A stretch of 52,086 nucleotides of DNA, from assembly GCA_016778765.1 (NCBI GenBank), contig JADHOV010000019.1, positions 1 through 52,086 of the forward strand, written 5' to 3'. Under the pieces are notes generated by a model. It was not told where the DNA came from. It made no database searches and saw nothing but the letters and a program-made list of their open reading frames with translations. This DNA is from Paracoccaceae bacterium (GTDB taxonomy: Bacteria > Pseudomonadota > Alphaproteobacteria > Rhodobacterales > Rhodobacteraceae). Position 1 is the stretch's first letter; the number at the start of each line of letters is the position of its first letter. Positions 44,813 to 52,086 of the stretch are shown here, piece by piece. The translations under genes were made by a program, and so were the position numbers.

Positions 44813-45727
44813 TCAGGCAAATATCATCGAGCTTAATTTGCGTCGGCCCGCCAAAACGATCGGATCATTTGGCTTTAATGCATCAAATATGGTGAAAAGC
44901 TGCGCACGGGCGGCGCCCTCATTCCACTCAGAATCGCGGCGAAACAGCTCTAAAAGCTCGCTCACAGCCGGTTCAGCCTCACCAGCTGCATAGAGCGCCT
45001 GCGCAAAATCTAACCGCGCCTGATGATCATCCGGATTTGCCGCAACAGCGGATCGCAAATCCTCAAGTGGGCCAGCATTTTGACCCTGCTTGGCCAACTC
45101 AAGCTGGGCAAAGGCGGCTTCCAATTCAGGGCTCTGCGCAATTTCAGCAGGGGCTCCGTTCAACACAGCTTCTGCCTGGTCCAGATCGCCCAAGGCAATA
45201 TGAGCACGCACCAAACCGCCATAGGCAGCTGGATTATTTGGCTCTTCCTCCAGAACGGCGGCAAAAGTTTGGGCCGCGTCCTCGGCAGAACCATCAGCCA
45301 GCATCTCTTCCGCCGCCTCGATCGCATCGGCCAAACCGCCCCCCGGCGCCCCATCGCCAGCAGCCACCACACGCTCTACAAATGCTTTCACCTCCGAGGC
45401 GGGAACCGCGCCTTGGAAACCATCAATCGGCTGGCCTTTCCAAAACGCATAGACCGTCGGAATTGATTGCACCCGCAGCTGCTCAGACACCATCGGATTT
45501 TCGTCAACATTGACTTTTGCCATTTTTACCGCGCCATTGGCGGCTTTCACCGCCTCTTCCAATTGTGGACCCAATGTTTTGCAAGGCCCGCACCATGGAG
45601 CCCAAAAATCAACAATCACAGGAATTGTATTGCTGGCCTCGACGACCGCGGTCATGAACTCGCTTTCGCTAACATCAGCAATCACATCAGCCGCTGCCGG
45701 CGCGCTGGGTTGTCCTAATTCAAGCAT
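44813..45727 (-). CDS. Thioredoxin-TPR co-chaperone (CnoX/YbbN-like)
   Basis: A 304-residue protein. A thioredoxin domain at about 15-125 has the active site Trp45-Cys46-Gly-Pro-Cys49, followed by a C-terminal tetratricopeptide region (about 140-290). In E. coli CnoX (YbbN) is a holdase that works with GroEL under oxidative stress but lacks the CxxC pair. Here both Cys are present, so reductase activity is likely as well. No signal peptide. It is followed by the Lon-domain and Trm112-like genes. Confidence 0.9.
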   Translation of the reverse strand: MLELGQPSAPAAADVIADVSESEFMTAVVEASNTIPVIVDFWAPWCGPCKTLGPQLEEAVKAANGAVKMAKVNVDENPMVSEQLRVQSIPTVYAFWKGQPIDGFQGAVPASEVKAFVERVVAAGDGAPGGGLADAIEAAEEMLADGSAEDAAQTFAAVLEEEPNNPAAYGGLVRAHIALGDLDQAEAVLNGAPAEIAQSPELEAAFAQLELAKQGQNAGPLEDLRSAVAANPDDHQARLDFAQALYAAGEAEPAVSELLELFRRDSEWNEGAARAQLFTIFDALKPNDPIVLAGRRKLSSMIFA

Positions 45728-45780
45728 TTGCTACCTCTTTAATTGTCTTAAACGGTTATATGGCGATTATAGCGCGAAAT

Positions 45781-46569
45781 TCAAAGGTCAAAGCTGGCAA
45801 AAACCGGCGTATGATCACTGGGTTGCTGCCATCCGCGCACGTCGCGCAGAATTTTTGACGAATGAGCAAGCGGCGCAATATCTTTGCTGGCCCAGATATG
45901 ATCCAATCTGCGGCCCTTATCCGCTGCGTTCCAATCCTTGGCGCGATACGACCACCAGCTATATAAAAGCCCCTCCGGGATATCTTGGCGGGTGACATCC
46001 ACCCAATCACCCGCAGCTTGAGTTTCAGCCAGAGCAGCCACTTCTATCGGCGTGTGGCTGACCACTTTCAGCAATTGCTTATGGCTCCAAACATCATCTT
46101 CGCGTGGCGCAATGTTTAAATCCCCGACAAGTATTGATTTTTGCGGCTTGGCAGCGCCAAAATAATCACGCAAATCCGCCAGATAATCCAGTTTCTGGCC
46201 AAATTTTTCATTCACAATCCGATCTGCAACATCGCCGCCTGCCGGCACATAGACATTATGAATCGTCACCCCGTTTTCCAAACGCCCAGCAATATGACGG
46301 GCATGGCCCAATCCTGCGAAATCTTCCCCAGCAGCTTCTTCCATCGGTCGTTTGGACAAAATTGCAACGCCATTATATCCCTTCTGGCCCCGTGCAACCA
46401 TGTAAGGATAGCCAATTTTGGCAAAAACCTCGGCCGGAATTTTCTCAACCGGCGATTTACATTCTTGCAAACACAGCACATCCGGCGCCTCTTCTTGCAG
46501 CAGGCGTGCCACCAGATCAACGCGCAGGCGAACAGAATTAATGTTCCATGTGGCGAGCGTAAAAGACAT
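45781..46569 (-). CDS. xth: Exodeoxyribonuclease III
   Basis: A 262-residue AP endonuclease/3'-exonuclease of the EEP fold. Landmarks are ATWNINSVRLR, CLQECKSP with the metal-binding Glu, GDLNIAPREDDVW with catalytic Asp/Asn, and the terminal SDHTPVFASF with the base His. It acts in base-excision repair. AAGGAG lies about 8 bases before the ATG at 46569 (a GTG immediately upstream is in frame). It lies 53 bases before the thioredoxin-TPR gene. Confidence 0.94.
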   Translation of the reverse strand: MSFTLATWNINSVRLRVDLVARLLQEEAPDVLCLQECKSPVEKIPAEVFAKIGYPYMVARGQKGYNGVAILSKRPMEEAAGEDFAGLGHARHIAGRLENGVTIHNVYVPAGGDVADRIVNEKFGQKLDYLADLRDYFGAAKPQKSILVGDLNIAPREDDVWSHKQLLKVVSHTPIEVAALAETQAAGDWVDVTRQDIPEGLLYSWWSYRAKDWNAADKGRRLDHIWASKDIAPLAHSSKILRDVRGWQQPSDHTPVFASFDL

Positions 46570-46631
46570 CACAAGGCTCCTTTCAGATGTGCTAGAAGGC
46601 CTCTAGCACAGGGCCCGTTGATGCAACAGCG

Positions 46632-47021
46632 TTATTCAAAGGAATAGCTGACCACTTCATACTCAATGCCATCAAAATCATGAAAATAAAATCGCGACCC
46701 TGGTTCGTATTCTGCATGGTCACGGGGTGTAAACCCCGCTTTTTTCGCGCGGGATTCGCAGGCCACAAGATCGCGCACGCAGGTTCCAATATGATTGAAT
46801 CCGCCCAAAAAACCATATGGATCAGACGGTGTTTTCTGCCGATCTGCAGGGCAATACAGCGCCAGATACTGAGCGTCTGTTCCAACGTGAACCGTATACC
46901 CAGTATTTAGCGCCGGGCCCTGCCAGCGTATCCGCCAGCCAAAAACTGCTTGCATCCAAGCCGCGGTTTTTTCAGGGTCAGAAACCGTAATATTCGCATG
47001 CTCTAAACTAATATGTTCCAC
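46632..47021 (-). CDS. VOC-family (glyoxalase/bleomycin-resistance fold) protein
   Basis: A 129-residue vicinal-oxygen-chelate protein built of two beta-alpha-beta-beta-beta units: SLEHANITVSDPEKTAAWM and HIGTCVRDLVACESRAKKAG, ending with FYFHDFDGIEYEVVSYSFE. His and Glu of a possible metal site are kept. It starts with GTG, preceded by GAGG at 6 bases. It faces the decayed soxR gene, and the 79 bases between them hold a MerR-type promoter pointing at this gene. It may therefore belong to a SoxR regulon (redox-cycling compounds). Substrate unknown. Confidence 0.88.
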   Translation of the reverse strand: MEHISLEHANITVSDPEKTAAWMQAVFGWRIRWQGPALNTGYTVHVGTDAQYLALYCPADRQKTPSDPYGFLGGFNHIGTCVRDLVACESRAKKAGFTPRDHAEYEPGSRFYFHDFDGIEYEVVSYSFE

Positions 47022-47055
47022 CTTATACCTCGCGCCAGAAAAATACCTGATTCCT

Positions 47056-47086
47056 CGGATAGCATTTCAACCATGGTTTAAGACAA
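47056..47086 (-). promoter_or_regulatory. MerR/SoxR-type promoter and operator for the VOC gene
   Basis: On the minus strand a -35-like TTGTCT (47086-47081) and a -10-like TATCCG (47061-47056) are 19 bases apart. A dyad TTAAACCATGGTTGAA (47081-47066) lies across the spacer. A 19-base spacer with a central dyad is the arrangement of MerR-family promoters, and the TCAA/TTGA half sites agree with SoxR boxes. Seen by eye, not scored. Confidence 0.55.
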
Positions 47087-47100
47087 ATGCTTTTTGAAAG

Positions 47101-47563
47101 ATGCAGGAAATTTCTATCCGCTTTTTGGCAAGGCGCACGGGCATTTCTGCCTCGGCATTGCGCTATTATGAAACGCGCGGCCTGTTAAAGCCGCAGCGCA
47201 ACCGCGCCGGTCAACGGCGCTATCCCCGCTCGGATATCCGGCGCATTTCAATTGTAATCATAGCCCAAAAATGTGGCTTCCGTCTGCGCGACATCAAAGA
47301 GTTGCTTGCAGCTTTGCCACAAGACCGATCTCCAACCGCCGCTGAATGGCCTTGGTCTCGCAGGCCATGCGGGCCGCATTGAATAAAAAATCTAGCAAGC
47401 CACCAACTTACGGGATCAATTGGAAAGCTGCATTGGCTGCGGTTGCCTTTCGATGAACGCCTGCTATGTGCTCAATGCACAGGATCATCTGGCCAATAAA
47501 GGAGCCGCTCCAATGCGGCTTGCAATGCAGGCCGCGCCATTACCGGCATCCGACTCGGGTTAA
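47101..47563 (+). pseudogene. soxR: Decayed redox-sensing regulator SoxR
   Basis: The frame from ATG 47101 encodes an intact MerR-type DNA-binding domain (SIRFLARRTGISASALRYYETRGLL) and the start of the dimerisation helix, then stops at 47382. Downstream, another frame encodes the remaining SoxR parts, LRDQLESCIGCGCLSMNAC, which carry the 2Fe-2S cysteines, ending at TAA 47561-47563. Two frameshifts separate the parts: one near 47349 (one G fewer than expected) and one in an A-run near 47385-47390. An in-frame TAG follows around 47392. With three lesions it is unlikely to be a sequencing slip alone. The 93-residue N-terminal product would lack the redox cluster. Confidence 0.85.
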
Positions 47564-47591
47564 AACCCACCAAACCGCTCGGCCGAATAGA

Positions 47592-48278
47592 TCAGGCCAC
47601 CAGCTTATATCCGCCCGCCGCTGTCACCAACAGACAGGCCTGCGATGGATCCACTTCAATCTTTTGCCGCAGACGGTAAATATGCGTTTCCAGCGTATGG
47701 GTTGTGACGGCCGCATTATAACCCCACACCTCATGCAATAATTTTTCTCGTGGCACGATCACAGCGCCGGCGCGCAGCAGGAATTTTAATATATTGGTTT
47801 CCTTTTCAGTCAGTCTGACTTTTTGGCCATCCGCAGCGGTCAAGATCTTATGGGAGGGTTGGAACGTGTAGGGCCCCAGCGTAAAACTTGCATCCTCTGA
47901 CAGCGCATGTTGGCGCAATTGAGCGCGCAAACGGGCCAAAAGCACAGCCATTTTGAAAGGCTTTGAAATGTAATCATTGGCCCCTGAATCCAATCCAAGG
48001 ATCGTATCCGCATCACCATCGTGGCCGGTTAACATCACGATCGGGCATTTCACATTCTGCTTTCGCATCACCTTGCACAGCTCGCGGCCATCCGTATCTG
48101 GCAACCCAACATCCAAGATAATCAGATCAAAGCTTTTTTGCGCGATATGGTGCAGCGCCTCTTGCCCGTTTGCAGCCTGCGCCACCATGAATTCCTGCGT
48201 GACGAGCAGTTGATCTGAAAGGGCATCTCTCAGGTCATCCTGATCCTCAACCAATAAAACCGAACTTACCTGCGTCAT
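47592..48278 (-). CDS. OmpR-type response regulator
   Basis: A 228-residue two-component regulator. The receiver domain (1-120) has the acidic pair at Glu11-Asp12, the phospho-acceptor Asp56 (LIILDVGLPD), the switch Thr in VMLTGHD and Lys in ISKPF. The C-terminal winged helix (about 130-228) has LTEKETNILKFLLR and THTLETHIYRLRQKIE. No histidine kinase gene is adjacent, so its partner must be elsewhere. It is divergent from ribA with 196 bases between starts. Target genes are unknown. Confidence 0.92.
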   Translation of the reverse strand: MTQVSSVLLVEDQDDLRDALSDQLLVTQEFMVAQAANGQEALHHIAQKSFDLIILDVGLPDTDGRELCKVMRKQNVKCPIVMLTGHDGDADTILGLDSGANDYISKPFKMAVLLARLRAQLRQHALSEDASFTLGPYTFQPSHKILTAADGQKVRLTEKETNILKFLLRAGAVIVPREKLLHEVWGYNAAVTTHTLETHIYRLRQKIEVDPSQACLLVTAAGGYKLVA

Positions 48279-48474
48279 TCAAACCATCCTTCTTCTGTCC
48301 CTTTAGACATGGGAAACTTTAAATCTTTATGCAAGACTTCTCTCGGGTTGTTCACGCGGACGTGTGGGATTGTGAGGGTTTTGCAGCCAAATCACCCAAA
48401 AATGAAACATTGACCCGCTTCTGCGTTTCCAGCACAACCCAAACGAAGCAATGTGAAGGGTTTGCAGGCGCAAA

Positions 48475-49566
48475 ATGAGGGTCGCGTTAACAATCATTGA
48501 ACAAATCGCGCGCGCGCGCACTGATTTGCGCATGGGCGTGCCCGTGATCTTAAGCGCCGGGCCAGCGCAAACTTTGGTGGTGCCCATCGAAACGCTGAGC
48601 CAGGCGCGGCTAGATCAGATGATCGCGTCCAAACATCCCCTGCATATGGTGTTGACCAAACAGCGCGCAGAAACGCTAAAAATTACCGCCTATGACGGCG
48701 ATCTGGCGCGGCTTGCGTTGCCTGCAGATCGCAATTTGGCCTGGCTTCGAAGCCTTGCGAACCCGGTCGATGACCTCAGTGTTCCGTTGAAAGGCCCGTT
48801 TCAAACTCTGCGCGGGGGAGAGGTTCAACTGGATCGAATTGCGCTGGCTTTGGTAAAATCGGCGCATCTTTTGCCGGCTACGCTGATGGCCAGCCTTCCC
48901 GGATCAATAAGCGGGCCGGATCTTGCGATGCTGACGCGCTTGAACGCCCAGCAAGCCAAACCGTTTTTAGAGGCGCAAAGCGTGTTATCTTCGGTTGCAG
49001 CGGCGCACATCCCTACCGCCCCTGCAGCAAACACCCGCTTGCATGTGTTCCGACCTGATGACGGGGGTGAAGAACATTACGGGCTGGAAATCGGTCTTCT
49101 TGACCGTGCGCAACCCGTCTTGGTGCGTTTGCATTCGGCGTGTTTTACCGGCGATGTTCTGGGCAGTTTAAAATGCGATTGCGGCCCCCAATTGCAAGGG
49201 GCGCTGCAGCAAATGGGGCAAGAGGGCGCGGGCACTTTGCTCTATCTCAATCAAGAGGGGCGCGGCATCGGCCTCACAAACAAATTGCGCGCCTATGCGT
49301 TGCAAGATCAGGGCTTTGATACGGTGGAAGCCAATCACCGCTTGGGGTTTGAAGATGATGAGCGTGATTTTCGCCTCGGCGCTTCAATCCTGCGAAAATT
49401 GGGCATTTCGCAAATCCGCTTGCTCACCAATAATCCGGCAAAAGTGGCGATGATGGAGCAACAGGGCATCACCGTCGCAGAGCGCGTGCCCTTAAAGCGG
49501 GGCGAAAACCCGTTTAACGCAAGCTATTTGTCGACAAAGGCGCATAAATCGGGGCATTTTTTGTGA
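48475..49566 (+). CDS. ribA: GTP cyclohydrolase II with N-terminal RibB-like remnant
   Basis: A 363-residue protein. The C-terminal half (about 170-363) is GTP cyclohydrolase II, the first step of riboflavin synthesis. The zinc ligands are Cys223, Cys234 and Cys236 (CFTGDVLGSLKCDCG), and the GTP/catalytic motif is NQEGRGIGL. The N-terminal 165 residues align in position with a DHBP synthase domain of RibBA but keep only a weak match (IIEQIARARTDLRMGVPVIL) and no clear active-site acidic motif. The second activity is therefore probably lost. The L,D-transpeptidase start overlaps its stop by 4 bases. Confidence 0.9.
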   Translation: MRVALTIIEQIARARTDLRMGVPVILSAGPAQTLVVPIETLSQARLDQMIASKHPLHMVLTKQRAETLKITAYDGDLARLALPADRNLAWLRSLANPVDDLSVPLKGPFQTLRGGEVQLDRIALALVKSAHLLPATLMASLPGSISGPDLAMLTRLNAQQAKPFLEAQSVLSSVAAAHIPTAPAANTRLHVFRPDDGGEEHYGLEIGLLDRAQPVLVRLHSACFTGDVLGSLKCDCGPQLQGALQQMGQEGAGTLLYLNQEGRGIGLTNKLRAYALQDQGFDTVEANHRLGFEDDERDFRLGASILRKLGISQIRLLTNNPAKVAMMEQQGITVAERVPLKRGENPFNASYLSTKAHKSGHFL

Positions 49567-50063
49567 GGGTGCGGCCAAAAGATATGGTGCTCACCAAACG
49601 CGGCCTGCGGTTTCAGGGGCACTATTACCCTTGCAGCATTGGGCGCAGCGGCATCAGCGATCGTAAGCGCGAAGGCGATGGGGCAACCCCGTCTGGCCGT
49701 CATGAAATCATTGGCCTGCTCTATCGCCCTGATAGGTTGGCACCACCAACCGACTGGGCGCGCCCGATTGGCCCAAGCGATCTTTGGTCGGATGATCCAA
49801 CCGATCAAGACTATAATATGATGGTGCGGGTGCCCTATTCAGGCTGCCATGAAAGGTTGATGCGGGCGGATCCGCTTTATGATCTGATAATCCTCACCAA
49901 TTGGAACTGGCCCTATGCTGTAAAAGGCCGCGGTTCAGCAATCTTTTTGCACCAATGGCGGCGGCCGCATTATCCGACCGAAGGCTGTATCGGCCTGTCG
50001 CGCGCGAATCTGCGCCGCATCGCCAAAGGCCTTAGATTAGGCACTAAGCTGGTGATTGCTTAG
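49563..50063 (+). CDS. L,D-transpeptidase (YkuD-fold) family protein
   Basis: A 166-residue protein with the YkuD catalytic motif: His130 (IFLHQWRRP), then the SEGC-like TEGCIGLS with nucleophile Cys142. Family members crosslink peptidoglycan or attach lipoproteins to it. No signal peptide is visible, so export is unclear; a short form with cytoplasmic or unknown placement is common in alphaproteobacteria. The start is a GTG overlapping the ribA stop (GTGA), suggesting coupling; ATG 49584 is an alternative. Its 3' end overlaps the convergent yggS-type gene by 20 bases. Confidence 0.85.
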   Translation: MRVRPKDMVLTKRGLRFQGHYYPCSIGRSGISDRKREGDGATPSGRHEIIGLLYRPDRLAPPTDWARPIGPSDLWSDDPTDQDYNMMVRVPYSGCHERLMRADPLYDLIILTNWNWPYAVKGRGSAIFLHQWRRPHYPTEGCIGLSRANLRRIAKGLRLGTKLVIA

Positions 50064-50727
50064 CCGCTGGCACCCGGCTGCCAAAAATAGCTGATCCAAC
50101 GCGGATATGCGTGGCGCCATGGGCAATGGCCAGTTCAAAATCTGCCGACATACCCATCGACAAGCCGGACAAACCGTTGCGCGCCGCCATATCGGCCAAA
50201 AGCTGAAAATGAGCGCCGGCCTCTTCTTCAACCGGCGGAATACACATCAGCCCGATAATCGGCAAATCAAACGCGCGACAATCGGCGATAAACGCATCAC
50301 AATCGGCGTTTAAAATCCCCGCTTTTTGCGGCTCTGAACCCGTATTAACCTGAATAAACAGCTTTGGACATTGCCCGTGTTCCTGCGCCAACCGGGCCAA
50401 GGCAGCTGCCAGTTTTGGCCGATCAAGCGAATGTATCACGTCAAATAGCTGCATCGCTTGGCGGGCTTTATTGCTTTGCAATGGCCCCAAGAGGTGCAGA
50501 TCTATGCCGGGGAACTCAGCGCGGAAATTCGGCCATTTTTGCGCTGCCTCTTGCACTCTATTCTCGCCAAAACACCGATGCCCCTGCGCCAGCACCGCGC
50601 GCACGCGCTCCTCGGGTTGCACTTTTGACACGGCGATCAATTCAGGAGGGGTTTGGATGCCCGCCACAGGCGGCGCAACCGCCTCAACCGCGCGTGTGAT
50701 CCGTTGTTTAATCTGATCCAGGCTCAT
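50044..50727 (-). CDS. YggS-family PLP homeostasis protein
   Basis: A 227-residue alanine-racemase-fold protein carrying PLP on Lys35 (LIAVSKVQPEERV). Typical motifs follow: CFGENRVQEAAQKW, HLLGPLQSNKA, HSLDRPKLA and GLSMGMSADFELAIAHGATHIRVGS (cited as landmarks GLSMGMSADF and HIRVGSAIFG). YggS/PROSC proteins keep vitamin B6 levels and amino-acid pools balanced. The ATG at 50727 has a GAAGAG stretch upstream; the frame also opens at 50754. Convergent with the L,D-transpeptidase gene. Confidence 0.93.
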   Translation of the reverse strand: MSLDQIKQRITRAVEAVAPPVAGIQTPPELIAVSKVQPEERVRAVLAQGHRCFGENRVQEAAQKWPNFRAEFPGIDLHLLGPLQSNKARQAMQLFDVIHSLDRPKLAAALARLAQEHGQCPKLFIQVNTGSEPQKAGILNADCDAFIADCRAFDLPIIGLMCIPPVEEEAGAHFQLLADMAARNGLSGLSMGMSADFELAIAHGATHIRVGSAIFGSRVPAAKQSPA

Positions 50728-50983
50728 GCGCTTTTCTCTTCGCTCGTGGTTCATCCTTAATAGGATAGGGTTTTACGGGTGATTTCAACCTGCAACGCTG
50801 TTTTAAAACCTAAAGGCGCGCGCAAGATAGCCCGTATAACATGCCGATCCAAGCTCAAGAGCCACATGCAATCAAGCGGCGCATCGCGACGTTACACAGG
50901 CGCCCTGCCGCGCATCACCCCGGGTAGAACCAGCCCGCACATTCAATTGCACCAAAAACTGAAAAGTAGGGCCTCCATACAAA

Positions 50984-51009
50984 AAAGAGCAGCCCAAAGG
51001 CTGCTCTTT
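50984..51009 (-). terminator. Rho-independent terminator of the porin gene
   Basis: The perfect 11-bp stem AAAGAGCAGCC/GGCTGCTCTTT has a CAAA loop. On the minus strand it ends in a run of T and lies 24 bases past the porin stop. It is the strongest terminator in the window, fitting a highly expressed gene. Confidence 0.92.
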
Positions 51010-51032
51010 CCATTCAAACTAAGTTGTTTAAC

Positions 51033-52086
51033 TTAGAATGAGAATGCTGCTGAAACTTCTGTTTCGTCTTGGTCGTTGCCTTTGGCAACCAGCGTTAGGC
51101 CACCCAAGTCATAAGTCAATGTTGTCAGCGTTTCGGCTTCATCACCGAATTTGCCTACATCGCCTGTGTCTTTTGCGTAAGCAACTGTCAAAGCGCCCAT
51201 TGTGTACGACACGGAAATCTCGTTTTCAGAAGAAGCATACAAAGTACCGTCAGCTTTTTTCTTACTGTCTTGCTCACTACGCAAAGTCAAAGACAGACCA
51301 GCTACTGACGTTGTCAAACCAACATAATGTGACTCTACTTCGTCTGTACCCGCTGACAGAACAGTATCGCCCATTGAATAGGTGATTTTTGCGTCATAGT
51401 GGTTACCCACTGGATTTGCAGCAGTGGTTGCTTTGTCATCTGAGTCATATGAAATTGTCATTGCGCCCATTGTATAGCCAAGAGACACTGTATTTACTGT
51501 TGAGCCTGATCCACTACCGTCTACGTCGGCTGTTTCCAACCCGACTGTTAAGCCCGCGCCAGTGTAGCCTGCACGCACATAGTAAGGGTTAGTTGACGCT
51601 TGATCGCCTTCGTAGCTTGCTGACAAACCGTTGGCAGAATATGAAAGTTTATAGTCGCCAGCGCCCTCTTCCAAACCGTTTGAGTTATCAGCAACCAGAT
51701 CGCCGAAGTCATCATCGCCATAGGCGAATGTGAACCCACCAGTAGACATTGACATTGTGCCTACAGTATTTGAACCAGCGTCCTCGTCGATTGTCATGCT
51801 AGCTGTGTAAGCGATACCACCAGCTTCTCCAGATCCAGAAACAACTACGTCGAATGTTTCAGACCATGCAAAACCAGCACCTTTTTGACCAACTGCGCCA
51901 GTACCACCTGCTACTACTGCGTTAGTGTTATTGGCGTTAGTAGACGTTTTATTTTCACTACCTGCCTTCCACTCTTCACCAAAGTTGCCATAGGCAAGTT
52001 TAGCTGAAGCTGAGATTGACATTTCCGCTGCTGCATAACCTGCAGTCAACGCAATCGCTGTAGTCGCGAGAAGATGATATATCTTT
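51033..52086 (-). CDS. Outer-membrane porin (5' end outside window)
   Basis: A Gly/Ser/Thr-rich 16-stranded-type trimeric porin of Gram-negative bacteria. The frame stays open to the right edge, where it reads KIYHLLATTAIALTAGYAAA, the end of a signal peptide with cleavage near AAAEMS. Only the initial few codons are missing. Alternating strands such as AGLTVGLETADVDG and GAMTISYDSDD repeat along the protein, which ends in the classic C-terminal Phe (SAAFSF) for barrel insertion. It mediates passive uptake of small solutes. Codon use looks biased towards a highly expressed gene, and a strong terminator follows. Confidence 0.93.
   Translation of the reverse strand, partial: KIYHLLATTAIALTAGYAAAEMSISASAKLAYGNFGEEWKAGSENKTSTNANNTNAVVAGGTGAVGQKGAGFAWSETFDVVVSGSGEAGGIAYTASMTIDEDAGSNTVGTMSMSTGGFTFAYGDDDFGDLVADNSNGLEEGAGDYKLSYSANGLSASYEGDQASTNPYYVRAGYTGAGLTVGLETADVDGSGSGSTVNTVSLGYTMGAMTISYDSDDKATTAANPVGNHYDAKITYSMGDTVLSAGTDEVESHYVGLTTSVAGLSLTLRSEQDSKKKADGTLYASSENEISVSYTMGALTVAYAKDTGDVGKFGDEAETLTTLTYDLGGLTLVAKGNDQDETEVSAAFSF

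Noticed and set aside
48279-48474. FMN riboswitch before ribA
   Set aside because: The conserved RFN core sequences were not found in the 196-base leader region.
1-52086. CRISPR array, toxin-antitoxin or known defence system
   Set aside because: No regularly spaced repeats, cas genes or recognisable toxin-antitoxin pairs were seen; any defence cargo of the integrated element would lie left of the window.

Overview
The window is about 52 kb of an alphaproteobacterial chromosome, most likely Rhodobacterales (Roseobacter group). This is inferred from the gene families and their order: a glcDEF glycolate oxidase operon, a moxR/DUF58/DUF4159 cluster, an aminotransferase-ftsK-lolA run, a soxR locus beside a VOC gene, a DUF1285 gene, and a RibA with an extra N-terminal domain. 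The DNA looks only moderately GC-rich for that order. No rRNA, tRNA, CRISPR array or intact insertion sequence was found.

Left edge (1-2560): the integrase end of an integrated element. All genes are on the minus strand: a P4-type tyrosine integrase, an unrecognised 158-residue protein, an AlpA-type regulator, and a TOPRIM primase whose 3' end runs out of the window. The order int, unknown, alpA, primase resembles phage satellites or P4-like islands. The boundary with host DNA lies between about 2560 and 2980.

2.9-8.3 kb: a small heat-shock protein gene with a candidate sigma-32 promoter and a ROSE-like RNA thermometer hiding its ribosome binding site, a secreted trypsin-like protease, and glcF-glcE-glcD. 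8.5-15.2 kb: a tightly overlapped four-gene operon of MoxR AAA+ ATPase, DUF58 protein, BatA/DUF4159 membrane protein and a second large membrane protein. 15.2-16.2 kb: DUF1285 and DUF3303 genes. 16.6-20.0 kb: a metabolic operon of aldehyde dehydrogenase, divergent M19 peptidase and metallo-beta-lactamase-fold hydrolase, followed by polA.

23.4-32.8 kb: a mixed housekeeping stretch with a zf-CHCC protein, an ABC ATPase without a permease beside it, a HIT protein, a sulfotransferase, a PfkB-family kinase annotated as adenosine kinase, endonuclease III, an Ada-like methyltransferase, a thiolase, a STAS/RsbW-like pair, a gamma-glutamyltransferase-like enzyme and HspQ. 33-41 kb: a lysozyme-like lipoprotein, LolA, FtsK, an aminotransferase and an amidase, then a divergent UbiH-type hydroxylase. 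41-52 kb: a TPR/O-GlcNAc-transferase-like protein, Trm112-like, Lon-substrate-domain and thioredoxin-TPR proteins, exonuclease III, a VOC protein facing a decayed soxR, an orphan response regulator, RibA, an L,D-transpeptidase, a YggS-type PLP protein, and a porin cut by the right edge.

The signals most worth a second look are the hsp20 thermometer, the dead soxR next to a MerR-type promoter that appears intact, the truncated satellite-like element, and the M19-like enzyme lacking the usual HxD metal ligands.
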